64,000 bases of DNA from SKVR01 sp964453995 (GCA_964453995.1 CAYVQC010000013.1:15230-79229); one strand, 5' to 3'. Counted from the first letter of the stretch, positions 52,156 to 61,476 are shown. Numbers and translations are program-made. Notes: generated by a model not told the origin, from the sequence alone.

Positions 52156-53555
52156 TCCAAAGAAAACCAGATCATAACATGCCAGATATTCATCAGAAAT
52201 TTATTATTGATTCTGAAAAGAAATCTTTTGACCTGAATCACCGGCGTACCATTGCATACAATATGTCGAAGTACAATGCGGCAGTGATCAGGGGAAAACA
52301 GCAATACCACCAGCTGGCCATGGCCCGGCGGCAGGCGGCATTAAAAAAGTACAGAAGTATAGAAAACCTTGAGAATTCCCTGAAGGAATTTGAACAGAAT
52401 TTTATAAAACACGGGGGAAAAGTCTTGTGGGCACAAGATGCGGCTGAAGCCAATAAACATATCCTGGAAATTCTGAAAAAGCATGGTGTGGAGCTGGTGG
52501 TTAAATCTAAGTCGATGGTTACCGAGGAACTACAATTGGATGATTTTCTTCACAACCACAACATTGAAAGTGTAGAAACCGATCTTGGTGAATATATTGT
52601 CCAGATTTCGGGAGATAAACCCTATCATATCGTTACTCCTGTAATGCATAAATCGGCTGCTGATGTGGCGGCAATCTTTCATGAAAAATTCGGGCTTGAC
52701 CCCAATAGCACACCACAGCAGATTACTTCTTTTGTAAGAAAAACGTTGCGGGAGAAATTTGCCAATGCCCAGGCAGGAATTACCGGAGCCAATTTTATCA
52801 TTTCCGGGTCAGGATCCATTGCCCTTACCGAAAATGAAGGAAATGGCGTATTATCAGCTTCTATGCCCCCCTTGCATATTGTGGTGGCAGGCATCGAGAA
52901 AGTTATCGAGAATATCAGCGACCTGCACCTTTTCTGGCCTTTGCTGGCTACTTTTGGAACAGGGCAGAACATAACCGTATACAACAGCATAATCAGCGGT
53001 CCCAGGCAAAAAAATGAGGTTGATGGCCCGGAGGAAATGTATGTTATCCTGCTGGACAACGGCCGTAGCACTTTGCTGGGGCGTACACCACAAAGGAGAG
53101 CTCTTACCTGTATCAGATGCGGATCCTGTTTAAACGGATGCCCGGTTTATCACAGTATTGGCGGACATACCTATGGTAGTGTTTACTCGGGACCTATTGG
53201 TGCAGTTATTACTCCTCATCTCAGGGAAGTCATGCATTACAAGCATCTAAGCTACGCCACCTCCCTTTGTGGAAAATGTACAGAAGTATGCCCTGTCAAT
53301 ATCGACCTTCACCATTTGTTGCTTGAGAACCGCAATTTTGCAGTAAAAAGCCAGCTAAACCCCAGGGTGGAGAATCTGGCTATGCATTTGTGGAAGCGAG
53401 TAATGCTGAAAAGAAAATACATGGATTTTGCCAGCCCACGGCTGAAAAATTTTTTCCTCAAAAAGGTATTTGCTTCCTCATGGGGCAAAAGACGCGATAT
53501 GCCGGTAATAGCGCCAAAAAGTTTCGGTAAACTCTGGAATGAACGAAAAGGATAA
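52152..53555 (+). CDS. lutB: LutB-like lactate utilisation iron-sulfur protein
   Basis: A 467-residue protein. A LUD domain (about residues 60-300) is followed by a ferredoxin-like region with CIRCGSCLNGCPVY (Cx2Cx2Cx3CP) and LCGKCTEVCPVNI, the pattern seen in LutB. LutABC oxidises L-lactate to pyruvate; LutA and LutC genes are not present here, so it either partners with genes elsewhere or has another role. It overlaps rpiB by 4 bp (ATGA). Confidence 0.88.
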   Translation: MIQRKPDHNMPDIHQKFIIDSEKKSFDLNHRRTIAYNMSKYNAAVIRGKQQYHQLAMARRQAALKKYRSIENLENSLKEFEQNFIKHGGKVLWAQDAAEANKHILEILKKHGVELVVKSKSMVTEELQLDDFLHNHNIESVETDLGEYIVQISGDKPYHIVTPVMHKSAADVAAIFHEKFGLDPNSTPQQITSFVRKTLREKFANAQAGITGANFIISGSGSIALTENEGNGVLSASMPPLHIVVAGIEKVIENISDLHLFWPLLATFGTGQNITVYNSIISGPRQKNEVDGPEEMYVILLDNGRSTLLGRTPQRRALTCIRCGSCLNGCPVYHSIGGHTYGSVYSGPIGAVITPHLREVMHYKHLSYATSLCGKCTEVCPVNIDLHHLLLENRNFAVKSQLNPRVENLAMHLWKRVMLKRKYMDFASPRLKNFFLKKVFASSWGKRRDMPVIAPKSFGKLWNERKG

Positions 53556-53557
53556 CG

Positions 53558-54436
53558 TCAAAACCTTTTCAAAATGCTTTTTACTGAACCCATGTAGCTG
53601 CCTGCAAAAAGATTTACGTGGACCAAAAGCGGGTAAAGATTAGCTATTTCCACTGCCTGTTGCCAATTGTCTTCCAAAGGAAAGGCTGAATGATATGCCT
53701 GATAAAACTCAGGCGCAAATCCTCCAAAAAGCTTGCTCATTCCAATATCCATCAAACGGTGGCCATAATAAACGGCCGGATCTATGATGCAGGCCTCTCC
53801 CCTGCTGTTGGTCATAAAATTACCACTCCACAGATCGCCATGCAACAATGATGGCTTTTCGCGCGGGAAAAACTCCCCCAGCCGGGTAAAAAGCTTTTCA
53901 AATTGCCTTGAAGTAGCCGAATCCATCAAAGATTTATCCCGAACCAACCGTATTTGTTGCTCGAGCCGGTAAACTGTAAAAAATTCCTCCCAATTGTCAG
54001 TTCTTTTATTGATTTGAGGTAAACTTCCAATATAATTGTCGTGGTCGAGACCAAACATATCGTTGGTATGTTTATGCAAAGCTGCTAAACCGGCCCCAAA
54101 ATGCTGCCAGAAATTTTTCTTTTCTCTCCCCTGCTCCACAAATTCCAGAACCAGCATACTCACATTTTGCTTCTCCCCATAGCCTTTAACTTCAGGGACA
54201 TATAACACTCCTGCCTGTTTCAGCAATTGCAGGCCACGGGCTTCGGCTTCAAACATGCCCGGAAAAACATCAGCTTGGTTCCACTTGGCAAACCATACGC
54301 CGGTGGAGGTTTCCATGCGGGCGGCCTGGTTGATATCTCCCCCTGAAACCGGGCGGGAAGAGATTAGCTTTGCTTTTGGAGAAACATTATCATTAAGGAT
54401 ATCCAGAAACAGTGATTCATATTGGCTGTCAATCAT
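53558..54436 (-). CDS. fructosamine kinase family protein
   Basis: A 292-residue kinase of the aminoglycoside phosphotransferase fold. Motifs: HGDLWSGNFM for the catalytic loop and IIDPAVYYGHRLMDIGMSKL for the metal-binding Asp and following helix. Family members phosphorylate ketosamines to remove glycation. The gene converges with lutB (2 bp between stops) and follows thpR by 5 bp. Confidence 0.88.
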   Translation of the reverse strand: MIDSQYESLFLDILNDNVSPKAKLISSRPVSGGDINQAARMETSTGVWFAKWNQADVFPGMFEAEARGLQLLKQAGVLYVPEVKGYGEKQNVSMLVLEFVEQGREKKNFWQHFGAGLAALHKHTNDMFGLDHDNYIGSLPQINKRTDNWEEFFTVYRLEQQIRLVRDKSLMDSATSRQFEKLFTRLGEFFPREKPSLLHGDLWSGNFMTNSRGEACIIDPAVYYGHRLMDIGMSKLFGGFAPEFYQAYHSAFPLEDNWQQAVEIANLYPLLVHVNLFAGSYMGSVKSILKRF

Positions 54437-54441
54437 ATCTT

Positions 54442-55011
54442 TTATTTTTTTGAGAATGTAAATTTTTCTACTAAAGAATAAACCGGGCCAGAGGGTGTAA
54501 GTTTACTTTCATATAGGCTGAAAGAATCTACAGGTACTTTTTGGAAAGGCAGGGTAGAAAAAATACCTTCCAGTTCCCTCAGTATCCTGGTATCGCTGAT
54601 ATTTTTTATTCTGCCAATGGTAAGGTGGGGTTTAAAAAAGTGCTCTTCAGCCGGAAAGCCAAGCGGTTCAAGGTTTTTTTGTACACCAGCGTAAACCTTT
54701 TCAAGGTTATTCTGGTCCCTTTCCATAATCCCCATCCATAAGACCCGCGGAAAGCGCAGATTTCCAAAATATCCAAATCCTTCCACAAAAAACTCGAAAG
54801 GGTAGAGGGTATCAGTACTTTTGTGCAGAGCCCCGATAATAGAAGGAATTTTTTTTTCCGGCGTATCGCCAAGGAATTTCAAGGTAATATGCAGGTTATC
54901 GGGCTTAACCCAGTTGATAGAATCGGCAGACAACTTTTGCTGAATGGATTCCAGTGCTTTTAAAAGAGTTTGTTCGGGTACTACTTTAATGGCAACAAAA
55001 AGTCTTTTCAT
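54442..55011 (-). CDS. thpR: RNA 2',3'-cyclic phosphodiesterase (LigT-like)
   Basis: A 189-residue 2H phosphoesterase. Both HxT motifs are present: DNLHITLKFLGDT near residue 43 and PHLTIGRI near 130. It hydrolyses 2',3'-cyclic phosphate in RNA to a 2'-phosphate. The N-terminus MKRLFVAIKV is standard. Confidence 0.9.
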   Translation of the reverse strand: MKRLFVAIKVVPEQTLLKALESIQQKLSADSINWVKPDNLHITLKFLGDTPEKKIPSIIGALHKSTDTLYPFEFFVEGFGYFGNLRFPRVLWMGIMERDQNNLEKVYAGVQKNLEPLGFPAEEHFFKPHLTIGRIKNISDTRILRELEGIFSTLPFQKVPVDSFSLYESKLTPSGPVYSLVEKFTFSKK

Positions 55012-55099
55012 GATTTTCCCTTATTTTTGCTATGGCTTATAACCTTCTGGTGGTAAGCCGGCAACGAATATCGAAAATTTTCAAAAAGAAAAAAAATAT

Positions 55100-55130
55100 T
55101 TTGCCAGTTTGATAAAAGCTGCTACTTTTG
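55100..55130 (+). promoter_or_regulatory. promoter of tRNA-Ala
   Basis: TTTG (-33) at 55100-55103, a 19-bp spacer and TACTTTTG (-7) at 55123-55130, with the tRNA beginning 12 bp later. The best-formed promoter in the window. Confidence 0.75.
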
Positions 55131-55141
55131 CAATCCGCTTT

Positions 55142-55215
55142 GGGGAATTAGCTCAGTTGGCTAGAGCGCTTGGCTGGCAGCCAAGAGGTCATCGGTTCGA
55201 ATCCGATATTCTCCA
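55142..55215 (+). tRNA. tRNA-Ala (anticodon GGC)
   Basis: 74 nt fold as a complete cloverleaf: 7-bp acceptor stem with the alanine identity pair G3-U70, D-arm, anticodon stem CTTGG/CCAAG with loop CTGGCAG (anticodon GGC), variable AGGTC and T-arm ATCGG/CCGAT with TTCGAAT. The discriminator is A. CCA is not encoded. Confidence 0.97.
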
Positions 55216-55221
55216 CAAAGT

Positions 55222-55252
55222 AAACCGGTTTGCAAAACAAGCCGGTTTTTTT
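55222..55252 (+). terminator. terminator after tRNA-Ala
   Basis: AAACCGG (55222-55228) pairs with CCGGTTT (55242-55248), with an inner TTG/CAA extension, followed by a T-run. On the minus strand the A-run also makes it possible for the facing AlbA_2 gene. Confidence 0.8.
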
Positions 55253-55266
55253 ATTTTCTGGTCTTT

Positions 55267-55923
55267 TCAATCTTCACCATTCTCGGGTTCTGCCGGATCT
55301 TTCAGCCTGAACCAGCTCGTCTTCTCATTCTGGCCCATTTCAACAATACCGGTGATCATAAGATTTACCATCAGGTTTTCTGCCAGGTAACGGGGTATGG
55401 AAGCCAGCTTGCAGAATTTTCCCAAAGTAATGAAAGGATGTTCACTGAGGTATTCAAGTAACAGTTTTTCTTTATCTGAGTACCTGATGAAGGTGCCATT
55501 GTTGCTGTTTTGTCTTTTCCAGAGCTTTAGCTGAAGGGTAGTGGCCAGTATGTTCTGATCTTTCACACGAATGTAGGCCATCCACTTTCCCTGTTCATTT
55601 TCGGCATAGCAGGGTTTTTCTTCCATGGCCGGGATATCAATTTCCAAAACGGTTTTTCCATCTACATTCCAGGTGCGGTGTGCAAAATCGACCTGTGGCT
55701 TGCAGTACATATTGGCAGCTGCTTCAATCATGTAAAATTCTTCCTCCGAACGCACCCCTGCAACCACACCGTTGTCTTTTACCCCGATAAGAAGTTTACC
55801 TCCGTCGGTATTGGCAAAGGCGGATAGGGTACGTGCTATTTTACGGGAATCATTTACCTGGAATTTAAAATCCTGTTTCTGGTGTTCTCCCTGCAGGATA
55901 AGTTTTTGTATGTAGGCATTCAT
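55267..55923 (-). CDS. AlbA_2 (Schlafen-like) domain protein
   Basis: A 218-residue protein. The AlbA_2 domain (about 1-125) contains EHQKQDFKFQVNDSRKIART and AFANTDGGKLLIGVKDNG near residues 36-53; a winged-helix-like C-terminal part (about 150-205) ends in an acidic tail. Such proteins are nucleic-acid-binding regulators of unknown target. It follows the amidophosphoribosyltransferase gene by about 40 bp and ends facing the tRNA terminator. Confidence 0.75.
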   Translation of the reverse strand: MNAYIQKLILQGEHQKQDFKFQVNDSRKIARTLSAFANTDGGKLLIGVKDNGVVAGVRSEEEFYMIEAAANMYCKPQVDFAHRTWNVDGKTVLEIDIPAMEEKPCYAENEQGKWMAYIRVKDQNILATTLQLKLWKRQNSNNGTFIRYSDKEKLLLEYLSEHPFITLGKFCKLASIPRYLAENLMVNLMITGIVEMGQNEKTSWFRLKDPAEPENGED

Positions 55924-55964
55924 GGTTTGGGTTCATTTTCTGCACCCTGTAAGGCATCAGTAGA

Positions 55965-57866
55965 TCAGTAGGCTCTTTCGTTTTTTCCTTCAATATAGTT
56001 TATAAACGAGCGGTTGGCTACTTTGTTTCCTCCGGGAGTGGGATATTCACCCGTAAAATACCAGTCGCCTTTATGACCGGGACATGCTGCATGCAGGTCT
56101 TCTATAGACTGATATACTATCTCAACTTCGGCATTCACATCAGGGGTGTGCAGCATGGCGGCAATCCTGGCAGATATCTCTTCAGCTTTGAAGGGCTTGT
56201 AGATTTCCCTTACATGGTTGACCACCTCTTCTTTTGGCAGATCTTCTGACTGTTTGCATTTTTTGTAAACGTCATTGATAATATATTCCTGGCGGGTATC
56301 TTTGAGCAATTCTATGGTGGCTCTGAAAGCAATAAAATCAGATAGCTTGGCCATATCGATACCGTAACAGTCGGGATAACGGATTTGTGGCGCGGAGCTA
56401 ACAATAACGATCTTTTTGGGGCCCAGGCGGTCGAGCATCCTGATGATACTCTTTTTCAGGGTTGTTCCTCTTACAATGGAATCGTCGATCACCACCAGGC
56501 TGTCCTGGTATTCCTTCACAACACCGTAGGTTACATCATAAACGTGGGTTACCAGGTCATCGCGGGCATTATCCTCGGTAATGAAAGTGCGCAACTTGGC
56601 ATCTTTAACCGCAATTTGGTCAATGCGGGGTTGCAACTTCAGTATCTTTTCAATTTTTTCCGGATCCATATCTCCATTGAGCTGCACGAGCCTGTCTTTT
56701 TTTACCTGATCGCAGAACTCATGCAATCCTTCTACCATACCTTTGTAAGCAGCAATTGCTGTGTTGGGAATGTAGGAGAAGATGGTGTTCTCAAGGTCAT
56801 GGTTGATGGTTTTGAGAATGGCAGGAACAAGCAGTTTGCCCAGCTGCTTTCTTTCCTTGTATATGTCGGCATCGGTTCCCCTTGAAAAATAAATCCGTTC
56901 AAAGCTGCAGGAGCGGCGGGGCAATGGTTTTTTGCATTCTACCTCGCTTGAATTACCGTCTTTTTTAATGATAAGGGCATGGCCAGGTTTGAGTTCTTTA
57001 ATAGACTCAATGGGAACCCGGAAGGCAGTTTGTATAACCGGCCTTTCAGAAGTTGCTACTATTACTTCATCATCCTGGTAATAAAATGCCGGTCGAATGC
57101 CTGAGGGATCGCGCATGATAAAGGCATCACCATGGCCCAGCAGCCCTGTCAGCACATATCCTCCATCCCAGTATTTGCTTGCATTGGAAAGAATAGACCG
57201 GATGTCAATATTCTTTGCAATGAGGGGGCTGATATCCTTTTTGGAATATCCCTGGCTTTTGAAATTGCGGTAAATATCCTCATTTTCGTCATCCAGGAAA
57301 TGGCCCAGTTTTTCAAGAATGGTAACGGTATCTGTTGTTTTGTTGGGATGCTGGCCAATATTTACCAGGCTGGTAAAAAGTTCATCCACATTGGTAAGAT
57401 TGAAATTCCCTGCAATCATAAGGTTTTTCGACATCCAATTGTTCTCACGCAAAAAAGGATGGGTATTTTCTATGGCGTTTTTGCCAAAGGTACCATAGCG
57501 TAAATGGCCGATGTAGAGCTCTCCCATGAGGTCTACATTTTTTTTGAGCCAGTCAATATCCCTGAGCCTTTCGGGCTTATTATCATACACCCTGGTGATG
57601 TTGTCGTGCAACTGACTGAAGATATCCCGGATGGGATTGCTTTTGTTGCTCCTGATGCGGTGCATATAGCGCGTACCCGGTTCCATATCGAATTTTACAC
57701 AACCAATTCCGGCACCATCTTGTCCGCGGTTGTGTTGTTTTTCCATCAACAGGTACATTTTATCTGTACCATAAAAGGAGGTACCGTATTTGGCAAGGTA
57801 GTATTCGAGGGGCTTTAACAGCCTTAGCAGCACGATGCCGCATTCATGTTTGATCTGATCGCTCAT
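55965..57866 (-). CDS. amidophosphoribosyltransferase family protein, long form
   Basis: 633 residues, longer than typical PurF (about 475-505). An 8-residue propeptide precedes the catalytic Cys9 (MSDQIKHECGIV), as in propeptide-type PurF. The glutaminase domain has RGQDGAGIG and GHLRYGTFG, and the C-terminal phosphoribosyltransferase domain has VVIDDSIVRGTTLKKSI. Extra length comes from insertions in the glutaminase region (for example around 70-110) and a C-terminal tail of about 80 residues. It makes phosphoribosylamine from PRPP and glutamine; whether it is the main PurF or a paralogue cannot be told here. Confidence 0.85.
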   Translation of the reverse strand: MSDQIKHECGIVLLRLLKPLEYYLAKYGTSFYGTDKMYLLMEKQHNRGQDGAGIGCVKFDMEPGTRYMHRIRSNKSNPIRDIFSQLHDNITRVYDNKPERLRDIDWLKKNVDLMGELYIGHLRYGTFGKNAIENTHPFLRENNWMSKNLMIAGNFNLTNVDELFTSLVNIGQHPNKTTDTVTILEKLGHFLDDENEDIYRNFKSQGYSKKDISPLIAKNIDIRSILSNASKYWDGGYVLTGLLGHGDAFIMRDPSGIRPAFYYQDDEVIVATSERPVIQTAFRVPIESIKELKPGHALIIKKDGNSSEVECKKPLPRRSCSFERIYFSRGTDADIYKERKQLGKLLVPAILKTINHDLENTIFSYIPNTAIAAYKGMVEGLHEFCDQVKKDRLVQLNGDMDPEKIEKILKLQPRIDQIAVKDAKLRTFITEDNARDDLVTHVYDVTYGVVKEYQDSLVVIDDSIVRGTTLKKSIIRMLDRLGPKKIVIVSSAPQIRYPDCYGIDMAKLSDFIAFRATIELLKDTRQEYIINDVYKKCKQSEDLPKEEVVNHVREIYKPFKAEEISARIAAMLHTPDVNAEVEIVYQSIEDLHAACPGHKGDWYFTGEYPTPGGNKVANRSFINYIEGKNERAY

Positions 57867-57885
57867 GGGTGCTTTTATTAAAGCG

Positions 57886-57893
57886 CAAAGGTA
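57886..57893 (-). promoter_or_regulatory. candidate -7 promoter element of the amidophosphoribosyltransferase gene
   Basis: Minus strand TACCTTTG matches TAnnTTTG, 20 bp before the ATG. The -33 region has no TTTG at the right spacing. Confidence 0.4.
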
Positions 57894-57934
57894 CTAATTT
57901 TTAAGGTTGGGATTGTGGCAGGTGCAGTATAAGC

Positions 57935-57981
57935 ATGCAAGGGCACAGGTTAAGTTGACAGGTGCTGCAATGCCCTTGCAT
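57935..57981. repeat. 11-bp perfect inverted repeat with 25-nt loop
   Basis: ATGCAAGGGCA at 57935-57945 and TGCCCTTGCAT at 57971-57981. It lies upstream of the promoter candidate of the amidophosphoribosyltransferase gene and 105 bp after the PHP gene stop. No T-run follows, so it may be an operator or a weak terminator. Confidence 0.45.
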
Positions 57982-58086
57982 TGAGGCTTTCTATCCAAAA
58001 CGGAAGTTTTTTTAAGAAACCAGTTCGCAGAATTATTAATCTTTAGGGATTCTTGCAGGTGTATCGTAGCAAAGAATGATTGCCGG

Positions 58087-58917
58087 TCATATTTCGTACT
58101 CGAAAAAAGGCGTTTTCAAACGTTTAAACCCTATTTTTCGCAGCATATCATGGGCTTCCACAAACAGGTTATCCAGCTGATCGGGATGGTGAGCATCTGA
58201 GTTTACCATCATCGGGATATCCAAATCGTGACACTTTTTAATGATCTCTACCGATGGGAAATACTCATCGGTTTTGCCAGTGTATATTCCACGGGTATTT
58301 ACTTCAATGATACAACCATGTTTTTTTGCGGCATAAAGTGTTTCATCTACCAGATCGGTATACCATTTCTCACTGGTTGAGAACCAGCGTTGTTTGTTAT
58401 GCATTTTCACCTTGTCGATATGACCAATAATCTGTGGTTGTTGAGTTTCTATCATACGGATGGTCTGACGGTAAAAAGCAGTAACAGCAGCACGATAATC
58501 TCCGTTGAAAATTTCATTCACTCCATTGATATACCCTTCCATAGGTCCGTCAATGAACCATATTTTTCCATCACCTTCGTTGCGCACCAGGTGAACTGAC
58601 CCAATGTTATAATCCAGGGGAGTCTTTTCCATGAACCCTTTAAAGTCTTCCGAATGGCCCGGGATATAGTCAATTTCGAGGCCAAGGTAAAGATCTATCT
58701 CATTGCTATATTTTTTGATCAGGTATTGGGCATCTTTCACGTATTGTCTGAAACTTTCCGGTGTAAGGCTCCATTCATTGGGGAAGGGTAGGGGAGAGTG
58801 GGCAGAAAAGCCCAGTGCCTTGAAATTTTTTTTGATGGCGGCCTTTACATAGTCTTCCATCTGTTCTTTTCCGTCGCAATGCTGCGAATGACTGTGGAAA
58901 TTGTACAGGGGGATCAT
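58087..58917 (-). CDS. PHP-domain histidinol-phosphatase
   Basis: About 276 residues from ATG at 58917 (MIPLYNFHSH); the frame extends to a TTG at 58995 that overlaps udk. The PHP metal motif is FHSHSQHCDG near residue 6, then GFSAHSPLPF and SDAHHP near the C-terminus. This is the HisJ/HisK group that dephosphorylates histidinol-phosphate. No other his genes are nearby. Confidence 0.85.
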   Translation of the reverse strand: MIPLYNFHSHSQHCDGKEQMEDYVKAAIKKNFKALGFSAHSPLPFPNEWSLTPESFRQYVKDAQYLIKKYSNEIDLYLGLEIDYIPGHSEDFKGFMEKTPLDYNIGSVHLVRNEGDGKIWFIDGPMEGYINGVNEIFNGDYRAAVTAFYRQTIRMIETQQPQIIGHIDKVKMHNKQRWFSTSEKWYTDLVDETLYAAKKHGCIIEVNTRGIYTGKTDEYFPSVEIIKKCHDLDIPMMVNSDAHHPDQLDNLFVEAHDMLRKIGFKRLKTPFFEYEI

Positions 58918-58963
58918 TTTAGATTGTTTTAGTAGAGATTTGGATTGATATTCTGATAACCGC

Positions 58964-59590
58964 TTATTTGAGTATTTGTTTAACCTGTTGTGCAATTCTT
59001 ATGCGAGAAGTGATCATATCGATGGCCACATGATTTTCTCCTCCCTGGGGTACGATGATCTCGGCATATCGCTTGCTGGGTTCAATAAACTGAAGATGCA
59101 TGGGCTTAACAAAGCGTTCGTAATGGTCCAGCACTTCAATGAAGGACCGCCCTCTTTCTTCAATATCTCGCTTGATCACCCTCATGAGCCGGTCATCGGC
59201 TTCAGCATCCACAAAAATTTTTATATCCATGCGATCGCGCATGCGTGGATTAGACATGATGAGGATACCCTCCACAATAACTACCTCTTTGGGTTCAACG
59301 GGTATTACTTCTTTGGATCGTGCACAGGTAAGGTAAGAATAAATGGGCATGGGTATGGGCTTGCCCTCGCGCAACATGTCCAGGTGCTTTATGAGGAGGT
59401 TAAATTCGATGGCACTGGGATGGTCGAAGTTGATTTTCGCTCTTTCCTCAGGAGAGAGGTGGCCATTGTCCCGGTAATAGGCGTCCTGGTATATAACGGA
59501 AACACTGTTTTTGGGCAACCGGCTTACGATTTTTTTTACTACTGTAGATTTACCTGAGCCGGAACCACCGGCAATTCCTATTATCAGCAT
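58964..59590 (-). CDS. udk: uridine kinase
   Basis: About 208 residues from ATG at 59590 (MLIIGIAGGSGSGKSTVV). The frame runs to 59677 but the extra N-terminus lacks family similarity. The P-loop is GGSGSGKST; DHPSAIEFNLL and YSYLTCARS are typical uridine/cytidine kinase blocks. It phosphorylates uridine and cytidine in pyrimidine salvage. It precedes the PHP gene on the same strand, 46 bp apart. Confidence 0.93.
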   Translation of the reverse strand: MLIIGIAGGSGSGKSTVVKKIVSRLPKNSVSVIYQDAYYRDNGHLSPEERAKINFDHPSAIEFNLLIKHLDMLREGKPIPMPIYSYLTCARSKEVIPVEPKEVVIVEGILIMSNPRMRDRMDIKIFVDAEADDRLMRVIKRDIEERGRSFIEVLDHYERFVKPMHLQFIEPSKRYAEIIVPQGGENHVAIDMITSRIRIAQQVKQILK

Positions 59591-59724
59591 ACCATTTTTT
59601 GGAGGATAAAAATAAAGCTTTTCACCCAGAAATGCCTGATTATTTTTTATTTTGATCAGCTGTTGTAATATTCCCAAAAAAGAATTAGGTTTGATAACAT
59701 AGTTTTTATAAATTTTCCTTCCCC

Positions 59725-60801
59725 ATGACAGATGCCAAGGAACTGAAAATTAAGATGTATTCCGACCCGTTGCAGTTTTTTCCAGCTCTGCTCGACGACA
59801 TAAAAACCGCAACAAATTACATATATTTCGAAGTTTACCGCTTTCGCAATGATCCCATCGGCATCAGGGTTCGCGACAATCTGATAAGAAAATGTCGCGA
59901 AGGAGTAAAAATAAAGCTTCTGATCGATTCCTGGGGGGCATCTTCCAACATGGCATTTTTTAAAGAATTAATAGATTTGGGTGGAGAGGTTCAATTCTTC
60001 AAGAAAATACGCATAACCTGGGATGCCTTCACCAAGAACCACCGACGCGACCACAGGAAAATTCTTGTTATTGACGATCATATCACCTGGATAGGATCGG
60101 CCAATGTGAGTGGTTATGCACTGAACTGGCGCGAATCGGTTTTTCGCATTACAGGAGATATTGCGCGAAACTTCAGGGATGTGATTCTGGACAACATCAA
60201 GATCTACAACAAGTATTTTTACGACAAGCTTGCCTATACCCGTAAGATCGATTACAACGGTTTCCAGATCATTCGCGATGTTCCCAGTATTCAGCATCAA
60301 CCCGTACAGCGCAAATTTCTTGAACTGATACGAAATGCCACCACTGAGATCTTACTGGAAACCCCCTATTTTCTTCCTGGAAGCAATTTGCGCAAAGCAT
60401 TGGCCGAGGCTTCGGCCCGGGGGGTAAAGGTGAATGTGATTATTCCCAAAAAATCAGACATACACATTGTTGATGTTCTGGCCGGCAAATATCTGGGCGA
60501 ATTGGCGGGCGCCAAGGTAAATATCTTTTTTTACCTTCCCCAGGCATTGCATTCCAAAATATTTTTGGTTGACAGGAAATACTTTATGGTAGGCTCTGCC
60601 AATTTCGACTACCGCAGTTTTCGCTACCAGCACGAGATTTGCCTTTTTGGGAAACACCGCAGCCTCAACCGCCAGTTGTTGCTCCATTTTCAAAACAGCA
60701 TCAAAGAATCACAACCCTTTGATTATTTAACCTGGCAAAAGCGGCCTCGATTACAGCGCATGTTTGAGTCTTTGCTTGTACCTTTCAGGCATTTGTTCTG
60801 A
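59725..60801 (+). CDS. cardiolipin synthase-like phospholipase D family protein
   Basis: 358 residues. Two HKD motifs: DHRKILVIDDHITWIGSANV near residue 112 and HSKIFLVDRKYFMVGSANFD near 272. No N-terminal membrane helices are seen, unlike ClsA, so it is the short form (ClsB-like). It joins two phosphatidyl groups to make cardiolipin, or acts as a phospholipase; substrate not proven. Confidence 0.88.
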   Translation: MTDAKELKIKMYSDPLQFFPALLDDIKTATNYIYFEVYRFRNDPIGIRVRDNLIRKCREGVKIKLLIDSWGASSNMAFFKELIDLGGEVQFFKKIRITWDAFTKNHRRDHRKILVIDDHITWIGSANVSGYALNWRESVFRITGDIARNFRDVILDNIKIYNKYFYDKLAYTRKIDYNGFQIIRDVPSIQHQPVQRKFLELIRNATTEILLETPYFLPGSNLRKALAEASARGVKVNVIIPKKSDIHIVDVLAGKYLGELAGAKVNIFFYLPQALHSKIFLVDRKYFMVGSANFDYRSFRYQHEICLFGKHRSLNRQLLLHFQNSIKESQPFDYLTWQKRPRLQRMFESLLVPFRHLF

Positions 60802-60809
60802 TTTGAATC

Positions 60810-61418
60810 TTACCTTCTTACTCTACCACCAAAAGCAAACCGTTTTGCATAGTATTCTTCATCCAGGTCATTTACCACTACCCCCCGTGATGAAGAGGCA
60901 TGAACAAACTTATTGTTGCTGATGTAAATTCCTACATGGGAAACTTTTCTTTTGTTGATACGGAAAAATACCAGGTCACCCTCCCTGAGGTTGCGCCGGT
61001 TTACCCTTTGGGTATGTTGGGCCATGTTTACAGTAACTCTTTCAAGATCAATATTATATACGTTTCTGTAAACAACCAGTGCAAATCCGGAGCAATCCAT
61101 CCCCCTTTGGGTGGTTCCTCCATACAGGTAAGGGGTTCCCAGCCAACGGGAGATTTCCAGTAAAAGTGCCGGATTTTCGTTGCCAGACAAGGCGTAACCA
61201 AGCTTTTGCGATTTTCTGTGGTAAAAATCAGCATCCGGTGCAGGTGTAGTAGTAATTTCAGCAGGCTCTGCGATGGGGTCAGGTTTATGTTGGTTTTCAC
61301 GTGGAAAACGCTCACGACCTTCTTCGCGATAGGAGGGGGTGTTGCGGAGGTAGGAACATGACGAAAGTGTTCCGCTAATTATAATAAATATCAGAAGGAA
61401 TTTATAATTGAATCGCAT
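60810..61418 (-). CDS. NlpC/P60 family lipoprotein (C40 peptidase)
   Basis: 202 residues. Lipobox TLSSC with Cys21 after a hydrophobic signal. The NlpC/P60 domain (about 90-200) has the catalytic Cys in GMDCSGFALVVY, the His in VSHVGIYI and a third polar residue in KFVHASSSRGVV. It cuts gamma-D-glutamyl or related links in peptidoglycan from the outer-membrane side. It converges with the phospholipase D gene. Confidence 0.93.
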   Translation of the reverse strand: MRFNYKFLLIFIIISGTLSSCSYLRNTPSYREEGRERFPRENQHKPDPIAEPAEITTTPAPDADFYHRKSQKLGYALSGNENPALLLEISRWLGTPYLYGGTTQRGMDCSGFALVVYRNVYNIDLERVTVNMAQHTQRVNRRNLREGDLVFFRINKRKVSHVGIYISNNKFVHASSSRGVVVNDLDEEYYAKRFAFGGRVRR

Positions 61419-61476
61419 CCAGTGTACTACTATCTGTTAGGTATCGTAAAGATAGTAAAACTAAATTATTATAATG

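Noticed and set aside
61293..61308. CACGTG-centred palindrome inside the NlpC/P60 gene as a third parS
   Set aside because: Flanks are GTTTT and GAAAA, matching the parS consensus at only 12 of 16 positions, and it is inside coding sequence.
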